Position numbers and translations under genes: made by a program. Of a stretch of DNA of 16,496 bases, positions 7,396 through 15,102 are shown in pieces. This DNA comes from Phascolarctobacterium sp. (GTDB lineage Bacteria; Bacillota; Negativicutes; Acidaminococcales; Acidaminococcaceae): the NCBI GenBank assembly GCA_016302525.1, contig JAEDNJ010000014.1, positions 1 through 16,496 of the forward strand. Direction: 5' to 3'. The notes beneath the pieces are model-generated. The model had not been told where the DNA came from. It did not search any database and saw only the letters and a list, made by a program, of their open reading frames with translations. How positions within the stretch are numbered: position 1 is the stretch's first letter; every line of letters starts with the position of its first letter.

Positions 7396-8565
7396 CTAAT
7401 CCACCAGCACTAAGCTGTTGCAGGAATAATCCTTCACTGCTGCAGCTGCTGCCTCTATCGTCATAGGCTCTGTAGCCAGCTTCACACTGCGCCCCTCAGC
7501 ACGCAGGGAGCAGGCCCTTTTAATGGCCTCAGCCAGCTTGCCCTCGACATAGGCTACCAGCACATCACAGCTGCGCTTATTGCTCACAGAGCCGTTGCGC
7601 TCTAGCGCCAGCATAACCCTATCTACGCCCAGAGCAAAGCCTGTAGCAGGGGCGTGCAGGCCAAAGTCCTCCAGCATATGGTCATAGCGGCCACCGCCCG
7701 CAATAGGATAGCCTAATTCCGGCAGATAAATTTCAAACAGCATACCCGTATAATAATTGAAGGAACGATATAAGCCTAGGTCGAGGCTCACATAATCCGC
7801 AATGCCATAGGCCTCCAAAAGCTCGTAAATTTTCAGCAAATCCTTCAGCGCTGCCTGACATTTAGCATTGCTTACAACCGTCTGCAGCCGCTCTATAAGC
7901 TCCTTGCCACCCTGCAAAAAGAGAAAGTCTGCAAAGAGAGCCTTAATCTCCGGCCTAATATCTTCCATGGCATTGGCCAGCTCCTGCATAGCCACGGCAT
8001 CATGGCGGCGCAGGCAATTTTTAAGCTCCTGGGCTTGCTCTGCAGTAAAGCCAGCCTCCTCAGCTAAGCCGTTAATAAAATCTACATTGCCCACAATAAT
8101 GGCAAACTTCGCTAAGCCAGCTGCCTTCAAGGCCTCTGCTGCCAGCACGATAATCTCGGCATCAGCGGCAGGACCGCTAGCCCCCATCATCTCTACGCCA
8201 GCCTGCTCAAACTGGCATTGACGGCCAGCCTGAATTTCTTCGTAGCGATAAAGATTCGCCAAATAGCACAGGCGCTTGACCTTTTCGCCACCCTTGAGGC
8301 GTGTCGCAGTCAAACGAGCAATAGGAGCCGTCATATCGTTGCGCAGTACCAGCAAATTGTTTTGGCGGTCAAACAGGCGAAAATCAAACTCCGTACCTGC
8401 TGAGCCAAAGGTATCCGCATATTCAAAATCCGGTGTTTTTACCTCGTCATAGCCCCATTTATTGAAAACATCAATAATAGCATTTTCGACCTTGCGACGG
8501 GCCTTCATCTCACCGGGCAATATATCCTTTGTTCCGTAGGGAACCTGATAAACCTTACTTGTCAT
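7396..8565 (-). CDS. hisZ: ATP phosphoribosyltransferase regulatory subunit
   Basis: HisZ is a catalytically inactive histidyl-tRNA synthetase paralogue that forms an octamer with short HisG and confers histidine feedback. The 389-aa protein shows class II synthetase core features: LRNDMTAPIARLTATR, YRYEEIQAGRQCQFEQAGVE (motif 2 region), and GGGRYDHML with GFALGVDRVMLAL (motif 3). It lacks a complete HisRS anticodon-binding domain, ending in a short tail. A true HisRS would be about 420 aa or more. The start at 8565 overlaps the end of the regulator gene by 11 nt, implying coupled translation. Confidence 0.95.
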   Translation of the reverse strand: MTSKVYQVPYGTKDILPGEMKARRKVENAIIDVFNKWGYDEVKTPDFEYADTFGSAGTEFDFRLFDRQNNLLVLRNDMTAPIARLTATRLKGGEKVKRLCYLANLYRYEEIQAGRQCQFEQAGVEMMGASGPAADAEIIVLAAEALKAAGLAKFAIIVGNVDFINGLAEEAGFTAEQAQELKNCLRRHDAVAMQELANAMEDIRPEIKALFADFLFLQGGKELIERLQTVVSNAKCQAALKDLLKIYELLEAYGIADYVSLDLGLYRSFNYYTGMLFEIYLPELGYPIAGGGRYDHMLEDFGLHAPATGFALGVDRVMLALERNGSVSNKRSCDVLVAYVEGKLAEAIKRACSLRAEGRSVKLATEPMTIEAAAAAVKDYSCNSLVLVD

Positions 8566-8860
8566 CCTTGTGTCCCTCTCTTAAGCTATCCATAACAGAG
8601 TTGTAGCCGTCTGCCCCATATACTAAGCAGCGCTTAACCCTCGAAATAGTGGCCGTGCTAGCGCCTGTCTTAGCAACAATATCCTCATAAATATAGCCCT
8701 TATCCAGCATACGCGCCACCTCTAGGCGTTGCGCCAGGGCCTTCAATTCGCTTACAGTGCAAATATCCTCAAAAAATCTATAGCATTGGTCTTCTGTTTT
8801 TAAGCTTAGGACAGCCTTCACTAATTGGTCTGTTAAAGCATCATGAATATTAGCAGCCAT
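8555..8860 (-). CDS. yerC: TrpR-family regulator, YerC/HisR type
   Basis: This 101-aa protein belongs to the YerC/YecD branch of the TrpR repressor family, small helical DNA-binding dimers. The helix-turn-helix is clear at about residues 58-78 (YEDIVAKTGASTATISRVKRC). The preceding segment ELKALAQRLEVARML is the conserved TrpR-like helix. Related proteins have been proposed as histidine-responsive repressors of his genes in Firmicutes. Position as first gene of the his operon supports that role and suggests autoregulation; histidine as ligand is inference. The start at 8860 has GGGAGG 7 nt upstream. Confidence 0.92.
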   Translation of the reverse strand: MAANIHDALTDQLVKAVLSLKTEDQCYRFFEDICTVSELKALAQRLEVARMLDKGYIYEDIVAKTGASTATISRVKRCLVYGADGYNSVMDSLREGHKDDK

Positions 8861-8891
8861 TGTTTCCTCCCTAAATCTAAAGCTTCTTCAT

Positions 8892-8920
8892 ATTTTATAT
8901 AGTATAGTTCTCATTGTCAG
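8892..8920 (-). promoter_or_regulatory. his operon promoter
   Basis: On the minus strand CTGACA (8915-8920, five of six) and TAAAAT (8892-8897, five of six) are separated by exactly 17 nt. Transcription would start near 8885, leaving a leader of about 25 nt. That is too short for a T-box or peptide attenuator, which fits repressor control. Confidence 0.6.
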
Positions 8921-8923
8921 CTA

Positions 8924-8943
8924 ATAGTCCACTTGTCGACTAT
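8924..8943. promoter_or_regulatory. Dyad upstream of the his promoter, candidate operator
   Basis: ATAGTC-N8-GACTAT is a perfect 6+6 dyad in a 20-bp site, lying 3 nt upstream of the his -35 box. Its size suits a small HTH dimer such as the TrpR-like protein encoded first in the operon. A second, tighter inverted repeat, AAAGTC-AAG-GACTTT (8972-8986), lies 28 bp further away. Assignment to the regulator is inference. Confidence 0.45.
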
Positions 8944-9020
8944 GTTTAATACTTTAACACTTTATCTTATGAAAGTCAAGGACTTTTCGATGTTTTAAAT
9001 ATCAGAATATTACTTCTTTG

Positions 9021-9045
9021 AAATACAAGCCAAGATTTTGTATTT
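9021..9045. promoter_or_regulatory. Dyad next to the small-ORF promoter
   Basis: AAATACAA-N9-TTGTATTT is a perfect 8+8 inverted repeat ending 6 nt before the -35 box of the small-peptide promoter. Position and symmetry suggest an activator or repressor site; no regulator can be named. It could also be chance in an AT-rich stretch. Confidence 0.4.
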
Positions 9046-9051
9046 TGTATA

Positions 9052-9080
9052 TTGCATTCTGTGTGCGAAAGTGTTATACT
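9052..9080 (+). promoter_or_regulatory. Promoter of the 24-codon small ORF
   Basis: TTGCAT (9052-9057) and TATACT (9075-9080) are separated by exactly 17 nt. Transcription from about 9087 gives a leader of roughly 80 nt. The leader starts with a GGCTC/GAGCC hairpin (9087-9102). It then offers a GTTTC/GAAAC stem (9110-9128) that competes with GGAA-ACG-TTCC (9123-9133). Confidence 0.65.
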
Positions 9081-9164
9081 AAGGGCGGCTCGAAGAAGAG
9101 CCTAAAGCTGTTTCTGTGATGTGGAAACGTTCCTATGAGTGAAACAAAAATCGAGGTGAAAGGT

Positions 9165-9239
9165 ATGTTTACTACCGCTGGTTCTGTTGTAATGATGTTA
9201 GGCGCTGTTGTAGTTATGACTTTCTTTGAAAACAATTAA
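9165..9239 (+). CDS. Small hydrophobic peptide, 24 aa, unknown function
   Basis: The ORF encodes a 24-residue peptide beginning MFTTAGSVVMML and ending MTFFENN. The central residues form one uninterrupted hydrophobic stretch of about 16 residues, long enough for a single membrane helix, with a short polar C-terminus. GAGGTG lies 6 nt before the ATG. An in-frame ATG at 9135 would give 34 aa with a polar extension (MSETKIEVKG), but it has no good ribosome site. The unit has its own promoter, a structured leader and a strong terminator 13 nt past the stop, so the transcript seems made for this ORF or for the RNA itself. I do not recognise the family. Small single-helix subunits of membrane complexes look like this, but no partner gene is adjacent. 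Confidence 0.55.
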   Translation: MFTTAGSVVMMLGAVVVMTFFENN

Positions 9240-9252
9240 TAGAAGCTCTTAC

Positions 9253-9295
9253 AAGGCTCAGCTCAAGATTATACTTGAGCTGGGCTTTATTTTTT
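9253..9295 (+). terminator. Rho-independent terminator after the small ORF
   Basis: AAGGCTCAGCTCAAG (9253-9267) pairs with CTTGAGCTGGGCTTT (9274-9288), a 15-bp stem with two G-U pairs, followed by TTTATTTTTT. It closes the small-peptide unit and insulates the methionine operon. Confidence 0.85.
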
Positions 9296-9510
9296 AGTAA
9301 GATACTTTTAAAGCTCTTTCATAGTCATAATGCTGCTATTGTTTATCTTCCTTAATAGATAACCTGCTAGAGTTTCATTATTATCAAATGATGTTATGCT
9401 GCTGCTATTGAACCTTCGCTATTGTAATGTGATAGGCAGCTATATTTAATATTCGTCTGCTAAAAGTATACTGTTTTTCTAGGTTTTTTTATGTATACAC
9501 AAAAAAATTC
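9296..9510. other. AT-rich spacer with no supported feature
   Basis: Between the small-ORF terminator and the methionine promoter I see no coding potential, hairpin or promoter worth calling. A loose duplication of ATGCTGCTATTG occurs (about 9329 and 9400), with one extra GCT in the second copy. Confidence 0.5.
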
Positions 9511-9539
9511 TTGACAAGTGAAGCTTTATGATGTATTCT
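9511..9539 (+). promoter_or_regulatory. Promoter of the metNIQ T-box leader
   Basis: TTGACA (9511-9516), a perfect -35, is followed after 17 nt by TATTCT (9534-9539). Transcription would begin near 9546, just before stem I of the T-box. Confidence 0.75.
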
Positions 9540-9545
9540 ATTAAA

Positions 9546-9830
9546 CAACTTAACATTATGCTATGAAGAGAAGAGTACACGAACGGTACTGCTACAGAGA
9601 GCTCTTATGTGGTGGAAAAGAGTGCGGGAGAATTCGTCGAAGATGGTCTTGGAGCAGATAGGCTGAATCGTAAGTTTAGGTCGTCCGGGTGCACCCGTTA
9701 CAGTGCTAGAGTATTAATGGTCATCCCAGCGTACTCGAAGAGGCGTATAGTGTGAGCTATGCGTGAATAAGGGTGGTAACACGAAGTATTGGCTTTCGTC
9801 CCTGTGTTGTGCAGGTGCGGAAGTTTTTTT
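9546..9830 (+). promoter_or_regulatory. T-box riboswitch, methionine specifier
   Basis: A full T-box leader precedes metN. Stem I contains the AGAGAG motif followed by a CTCTT/AAGAG stem with the GGTGGAA loop (about 9595-9622). The specifier loop has ATG at 9643-9645, followed by a purine and TCTT, which pairs with AAGA near 9553. GCGTATAG/CTATGCGT (about 9743-9762) is a stem III-like hairpin. The T-box core AAGGGTGGTAACACGAA is at 9769-9785, with TGGT (9774-9777) able to pair with the ACCA end of uncharged tRNA-Met. The antiterminator (AGGG..CGAA with TTCG.CCCT) competes with a terminator at 9793-9830. Uncharged tRNA-Met would thus turn on methionine import. Confidence 0.93.
9793..9830 (+). 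terminator. T-box regulated terminator
   Basis: CTTTCGTCCCTG (9793-9804) pairs with CAGGTGCGGAAG (9812-9823) over 12 positions with one mismatch, followed by seven T. The 5' arm is shared with the antiterminator, so the two folds exclude each other. Confidence 0.88.
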
Positions 9831-9878
9831 ATTACCTAAAATACACTAACTATATTATATAAGGAAAGGAACCTACAC

Positions 9879-10922
9879 ATGATTGAACTCGTTAATGTGG
9901 AAAAAACCTACTTTAGCAAGGCAGGCGACATCCACGCTTTAAAAACAACCAATATCAAGGTTAACCAAGGTGAAATCTACGGCATTATCGGTTTATCCGG
10001 TGCTGGCAAATCCACCTTAGTCCGCTGCATTAATATGCTGGAAAAGCCCACTTCCGGCAAGGTTTTCGTAGATGGTCAGGAGCTGACCGCTATGAACGAT
10101 TCTCAGCTGCGCAAGGCTCGCCAAAACATTGGCATGATCTTCCAGCACTTTAACCTGCTCACCAGCCGTACCGTAGCCCAAAACATTGCCTTCCCTCTGG
10201 AAATTCAAGGCAAGAGCAAGGCTGAGATTGACAAAAAGGTTAAGGAAATGCTGGAGCTGGTACAGCTAGAGGACAGAGGCGGCTACTATCCCAGCCAATT
10301 ATCTGGTGGCCAAAAGCAGCGTGTAGGCATTGCCCGTGCCTTAGCCAGCGACCCGAAGGTGCTGCTCTGTGACGAAGCGACCTCCGCTCTGGACCCGCAA
10401 ACCACCCAATCCATTCTGCAGCTCCTTAAGGAGATTAACGAAAAGCTGCATTTAACCATCGTTATGATTACCCACCAGATGGAGGTAGTAAAGACAGTTT
10501 GCGACCGCGTTGCTGTAATCGAAAACGGTATCATTATCGAGGAAGGCAATATGGTGGATGTTTTCAGCAATCCGCAGCAGCCCACGACCAAGGAATTCAC
10601 CAAAACTGTTACCGGCGATATTCCTGAGGCTATCAAGCGCAAAAAGCTTTCTCCTACCTATACCGAAGGCTCCAACCTGCTGGCACAGCTCACCTTTATT
10701 GGCGATTCTGCTGATGAGCCCGTAGTTTCCGGCCTCATCAAGCGCTTTGATGTGGAGGTTTCCATCCTCTTCGGCAACATTTCCGAGCTAAAGAATACAC
10801 CCTATGGTACATTGATTGTAGAAATTGAAGGTAATCGCGAGGCCTTAAAAAAGGCTCTGCAATACCTCAAGGATAGAGATTTAAAATTGGAGGTGTTAGG
10901 CTATGAATCCGCAAATGCTTGA
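9879..10922 (+). CDS. metN: Methionine ABC transporter ATP-binding protein
   Basis: MetN powers import of methionine through MetI with MetQ as binding protein. The 347-aa protein has Walker A GLSGAGKST (38-46), Q-loop Q89, signature LSGGQKQRV (141-149), Walker B VLLCDEATSALD (161-172) and H-loop H199. The last roughly 80 residues (about 265-343) are the C-terminal NIL/ACT-like domain, which in MetN binds methionine and mediates trans-inhibition. Length agrees with the family (about 340 aa). The ATG at 9879 follows AAGGAAAGGA. Expression is under the T-box just upstream, so both transcription (by tRNA-Met charging) and activity (by methionine) are likely controlled. Confidence 0.97.
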   Translation: MIELVNVEKTYFSKAGDIHALKTTNIKVNQGEIYGIIGLSGAGKSTLVRCINMLEKPTSGKVFVDGQELTAMNDSQLRKARQNIGMIFQHFNLLTSRTVAQNIAFPLEIQGKSKAEIDKKVKEMLELVQLEDRGGYYPSQLSGGQKQRVGIARALASDPKVLLCDEATSALDPQTTQSILQLLKEINEKLHLTIVMITHQMEVVKTVCDRVAVIENGIIIEEGNMVDVFSNPQQPTTKEFTKTVTGDIPEAIKRKKLSPTYTEGSNLLAQLTFIGDSADEPVVSGLIKRFDVEVSILFGNISELKNTPYGTLIVEIEGNREALKKALQYLKDRDLKLEVLGYESANA

Positions 10923-11562
10923 GCTACTGCTACAATCCTTTTGGGAGACCTGCTACATGGTATTCGTATCCACAGCAATCTCCACTCTTATCGGTATCCC
11001 CTTAGGTGTCATCCTTACCGTAACCCGCAAGGAGCACATCCTGCCTAACCCCGCTATTAATCAGGTGCTGGGCATAATCGTTAACGCAACCCGTTCTACC
11101 CCCTTCATCATCCTGATGGTAGCCATCATCCCCCTGACCCGCTTAATCGTTGGTACCTCCATCGGCACCACCGCGGCCATCGTACCCCTGACAATTTCTG
11201 CGGCCCCCTTCATTGCCCGCATTATCGAGTCTTCCTTGCTGGAAATCAACCCCGGCATTATCGAGGCAGCTCAGGCTATGGGCGCTAGCCCCATGCAAAT
11301 CATCACTAAGGTACTGCTGCCGGAAGCACTCCACTCTATCGTGCTGGGCGTAACCCTAGCTATTATCAGCTTAATTGGCTACTCTGCAATGGCTGGTACT
11401 CTGGGCGGCGGCGGCTTAGGTGACTTGGCTATCCGCTACGGCTATCAACGCTTCCAACCGGATGTTATGATTGCCACCGTAATCGTGCTCATCGTCATGG
11501 TTCAGGTAATGCAATCCCTAGGTGACTACACCTCTAAAAAGCTTAACAAAAACAAGCTGTAA
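10903..11562 (+). CDS. metI: Methionine ABC transporter permease
   Basis: MetI is the inner-membrane permease of the importer and works as a dimer. The 219-aa protein is mostly hydrophobic, with about five predicted helices. The EAA loop is clear at 121-141 (EAAQAMGASP...LLPEA), which docks onto MetN. The conserved GTLGGGGLGDLAIRYGY segment (165-181) is typical of the MetI family. The ATG at 10903 overlaps the last 20 nt of metN and uses a GGAGGTG site inside it, so translation is coupled. Confidence 0.96.
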   Translation: MNPQMLELLLQSFWETCYMVFVSTAISTLIGIPLGVILTVTRKEHILPNPAINQVLGIIVNATRSTPFIILMVAIIPLTRLIVGTSIGTTAAIVPLTISAAPFIARIIESSLLEINPGIIEAAQAMGASPMQIITKVLLPEALHSIVLGVTLAIISLIGYSAMAGTLGGGGLGDLAIRYGYQRFQPDVMIATVIVLIVMVQVMQSLGDYTSKKLNKNKL

Positions 11563-11581
11563 ATTTATCTAACTACATAGA

Positions 11582-11605
11582 GCGACCTTTTTACCCAAAG
11601 GTCGC
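11582..11605 (+). other. Hairpin between metI and metQ
   Basis: GCGACCTTT-TTACCC-AAAGGTCGC is a perfect 9-bp stem with a 6-nt loop, 20 nt after the metI stop. No T-run follows, so it is not a standard terminator. It may stabilise the 3' end of the metNI message or uncouple metQ expression; this is inference. Confidence 0.55.
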
Positions 11606-11661
11606 ACCTCAAAACCTTGTATTTCTATAGTAATACTAAGTTTAAAAATCTGTTTTTCATT

Positions 11662-11691
11662 AGTTAGCTTATTACTAACTCAAAATATAAT
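11662..11691 (+). promoter_or_regulatory. Possible metQ promoter with inverted repeat
   Basis: A consensus TATAAT (11686-11691) lies 22 nt before the metQ start codon. No convincing -35 is found (GTTAGC at 17-nt spacing). An AGTTAG-N7-CTAACT inverted repeat (11662-11680) covers the expected -35 region. The TATAAT may be chance in AT-rich DNA. Confidence 0.3.
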
Positions 11692-11713
11692 ATATTCAAT
11701 GGAGGAATTAATC

Positions 11714-12544
11714 ATGCAAAAATCTACTAAATTAGTCATTCTGGCTGCTTTAACCGCTTTCTCTATTTTCGTTGCTGGCTGCGGCGGTAGTGAAAAAAAG
11801 GCTGACAGCAAGGCTGATACCAATGCTCCCATCAAAATTGGTGTAACTGCTGGTCCTCATGCGGAAATCATAGACAATGTAGTTAAGCTGGCTGCTAAAG
11901 AAAACCTCAAGGTACAGGCAGTAGAATTCTCTGACTTTGTAACTCCTAATGTTGCTTTAAACGATAAGCAATTATTTGCTAACTCCATGCAGCACCTGCC
12001 CTACTTAAAAGCAACTCTGGCTAAAAATCCTAAATTCGAGCTGGTAAACTGCTTCAACACCGTAACCTTCCCCATGGCTATTTACTCCAACAAAATCAAA
12101 AAGCTGGAAGACATCAAGGAAGGCATGACCGTTGCTATTCCTAACGACCCCTCCAACGGCGGCCGTGCTCTCTTAGTATTAGCAGACAAGGGCATTATCT
12201 CTGTTAAGGATAAAAACGACATCAAAACCAGCGTTGCCGACATCACTAGCAATGCGAAAAAGCTGAAAATCAGAGAGCTGGATGCAGCTGCTATTCCCAA
12301 GGCTTTAAATGATGTTGACTTTGCTGTTATCAACGCTAACTATGCAATGGTTGCTAAGCTGGATCCGTCTAAGGATGCAATCTCCGTAGAACGTGCTGAC
12401 AACCCCTATGTATGCATTTTCGTAACCACCAAGGCTAATGAAAAGGACCCCCGTATTGCTCAGCTAAAGAAGATTTATCAATCTGCTGAAAACAAAAAGT
12501 TCATCCAAGAGCACTTCAAGGGCTCCATCCTGGCCGGCTTCTAA
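11714..12544 (+). CDS. metQ: Methionine-binding lipoprotein, NlpA family
   Basis: MetQ is the substrate-binding lipoprotein of the methionine importer, anchored to the outer face of the cytoplasmic membrane. From the ATG at 11714 it is 276 aa. The N-terminus is a short basic start, a hydrophobic helix and the lipobox VAGC, with the lipidated Cys at residue 23, followed by a polar Ser/Lys/Asp linker. The mature part starts IKIGVTAGPHAEI and contains the family segment ANSMQHLPYL (89-98) in the ligand site. An ATG at 11699 would add five residues, but the GGAGGA site (11701-11706) lies between it and 11714, so 11714 is the true start. The 151-nt gap after metI is larger than the metN-metI junction and holds a hairpin and a possible promoter. 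Confidence 0.96.
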   Translation: MQKSTKLVILAALTAFSIFVAGCGGSEKKADSKADTNAPIKIGVTAGPHAEIIDNVVKLAAKENLKVQAVEFSDFVTPNVALNDKQLFANSMQHLPYLKATLAKNPKFELVNCFNTVTFPMAIYSNKIKKLEDIKEGMTVAIPNDPSNGGRALLVLADKGIISVKDKNDIKTSVADITSNAKKLKIRELDAAAIPKALNDVDFAVINANYAMVAKLDPSKDAISVERADNPYVCIFVTTKANEKDPRIAQLKKIYQSAENKKFIQEHFKGSILAGF

Positions 12545-12657
12545 AAGGCATCTGTACTTAGTCCTAGCTTAAAGCAGCATAAGCTTATAGCTTTGCTTAG
12601 CCCTAGCTTAAGCATTTGACATCATAGCTGTTGAGGATTTATCTGGAAGGCTTGAAC

Positions 12658-12756
12658 TGATATAATTAGTATCCACTTTTAGTAATAGCTTTCTGCAGCT
12701 ACTGTTATATTATATACTACAAGAAAAGCGAGTAGCGTAAGTGCTGCTCGCTTTTT
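12658..12756 (+). ncRNA. Candidate small RNA between metQ and ligA
   Basis: A perfect extended -10 element, TGATATAAT (12658-12666), has no good -35. It would start a transcript near 12673 that ends at the terminator at 12724-12756, giving about 80 nt. The body can form a small stem (TAGCT/AGCTA around 12687-12704) plus the terminator stem. There is no ORF. This is only a candidate: the terminator may simply end the metNIQ message. Confidence 0.25.
12724..12756 (+). terminator. Rho-independent terminator, metNIQ end
   Basis: AAAAGCGAGTAGC (12724-12736) pairs with GCTGCTCGCTTTTT (12743-12756) around a GTAAGT loop, with one G-U pair. The 3' arm runs into the T-run. It lies 180 nt past metQ, on the strand of metNIQ, and is nearly symmetric. 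Confidence 0.8.
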
Positions 12757-12808
12757 ATATGGGTAATAAAGCTTTTTCTAATCCTAAAGCAGCTCTGTCC
12801 TGCTTCTC

Positions 12809-12934
12809 CCAAAAATAAAGTTGTTTGTTTTTGGTAATTTGAGAGAGCTTGCTTTCATTAATTGTAGACTGTTATTTTGTACAAAGCCTCATTCTACTTC
12901 CCAAAAACGAAAAATATTTAGTTTTAGGAAATAG
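12809..12934. repeat. Two related dyads upstream of ligA
   Basis: First dyad: CCAAAAA (12809-12815) with TTTTTGG (12828-12834). Second, longer: CTACTTCCCAAAAAC (12894-12908) with GTTTTAGGAAATAG (12921-12934), imperfect. Both share a CTTC(T)CCCAAAAA left side and a 12-nt spacer. The second ends 12 nt before the ligA -35 box. They may be regulator sites or remnants of a palindromic repeat. Confidence 0.4.
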
Positions 12935-12945
12935 AAGAAAACCGT

Positions 12946-12974
12946 TTGCCAATTCTTGTTGCTCCTGCTATACT
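12946..12974 (+). promoter_or_regulatory. ligA promoter
   Basis: TTGCCA (12946-12951) and TATACT (12969-12974) are separated by exactly 17 nt, 70 nt before the ligA start. It probably also drives the phosphoesterase gene, which starts 9 nt after ligA. Confidence 0.65.
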
Positions 12975-13026
12975 TTTATATAGACACGAAAATTACTTGC
13001 AAGCGGCTATGAGCTTGCTCTATTGA

Positions 13027-15093
<2,067 letters not shown>

Positions 15094-15102
15094 GGCTCTA
15101 TT

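Noticed and set aside
9119..9142. Seven-codon ORF (MWKRSYE) in the small-unit leader, as a leader peptide
   Set aside because: No ribosome binding site, no codon bias toward any regulatory amino acid, and the ATG falls inside a hairpin.
9135..9239. 34-aa version of the small peptide from an upstream in-frame ATG
   Set aside because: The upstream ATG lacks a ribosome site, while GAGGTG is correctly placed for the ATG at 9165. It is kept only as an alternative.
11699..11713. metQ starting at the ATG at 11699
   Set aside because: The GGAGGA ribosome site lies downstream of this ATG, and the extra residues would weaken the lipoprotein signal start.
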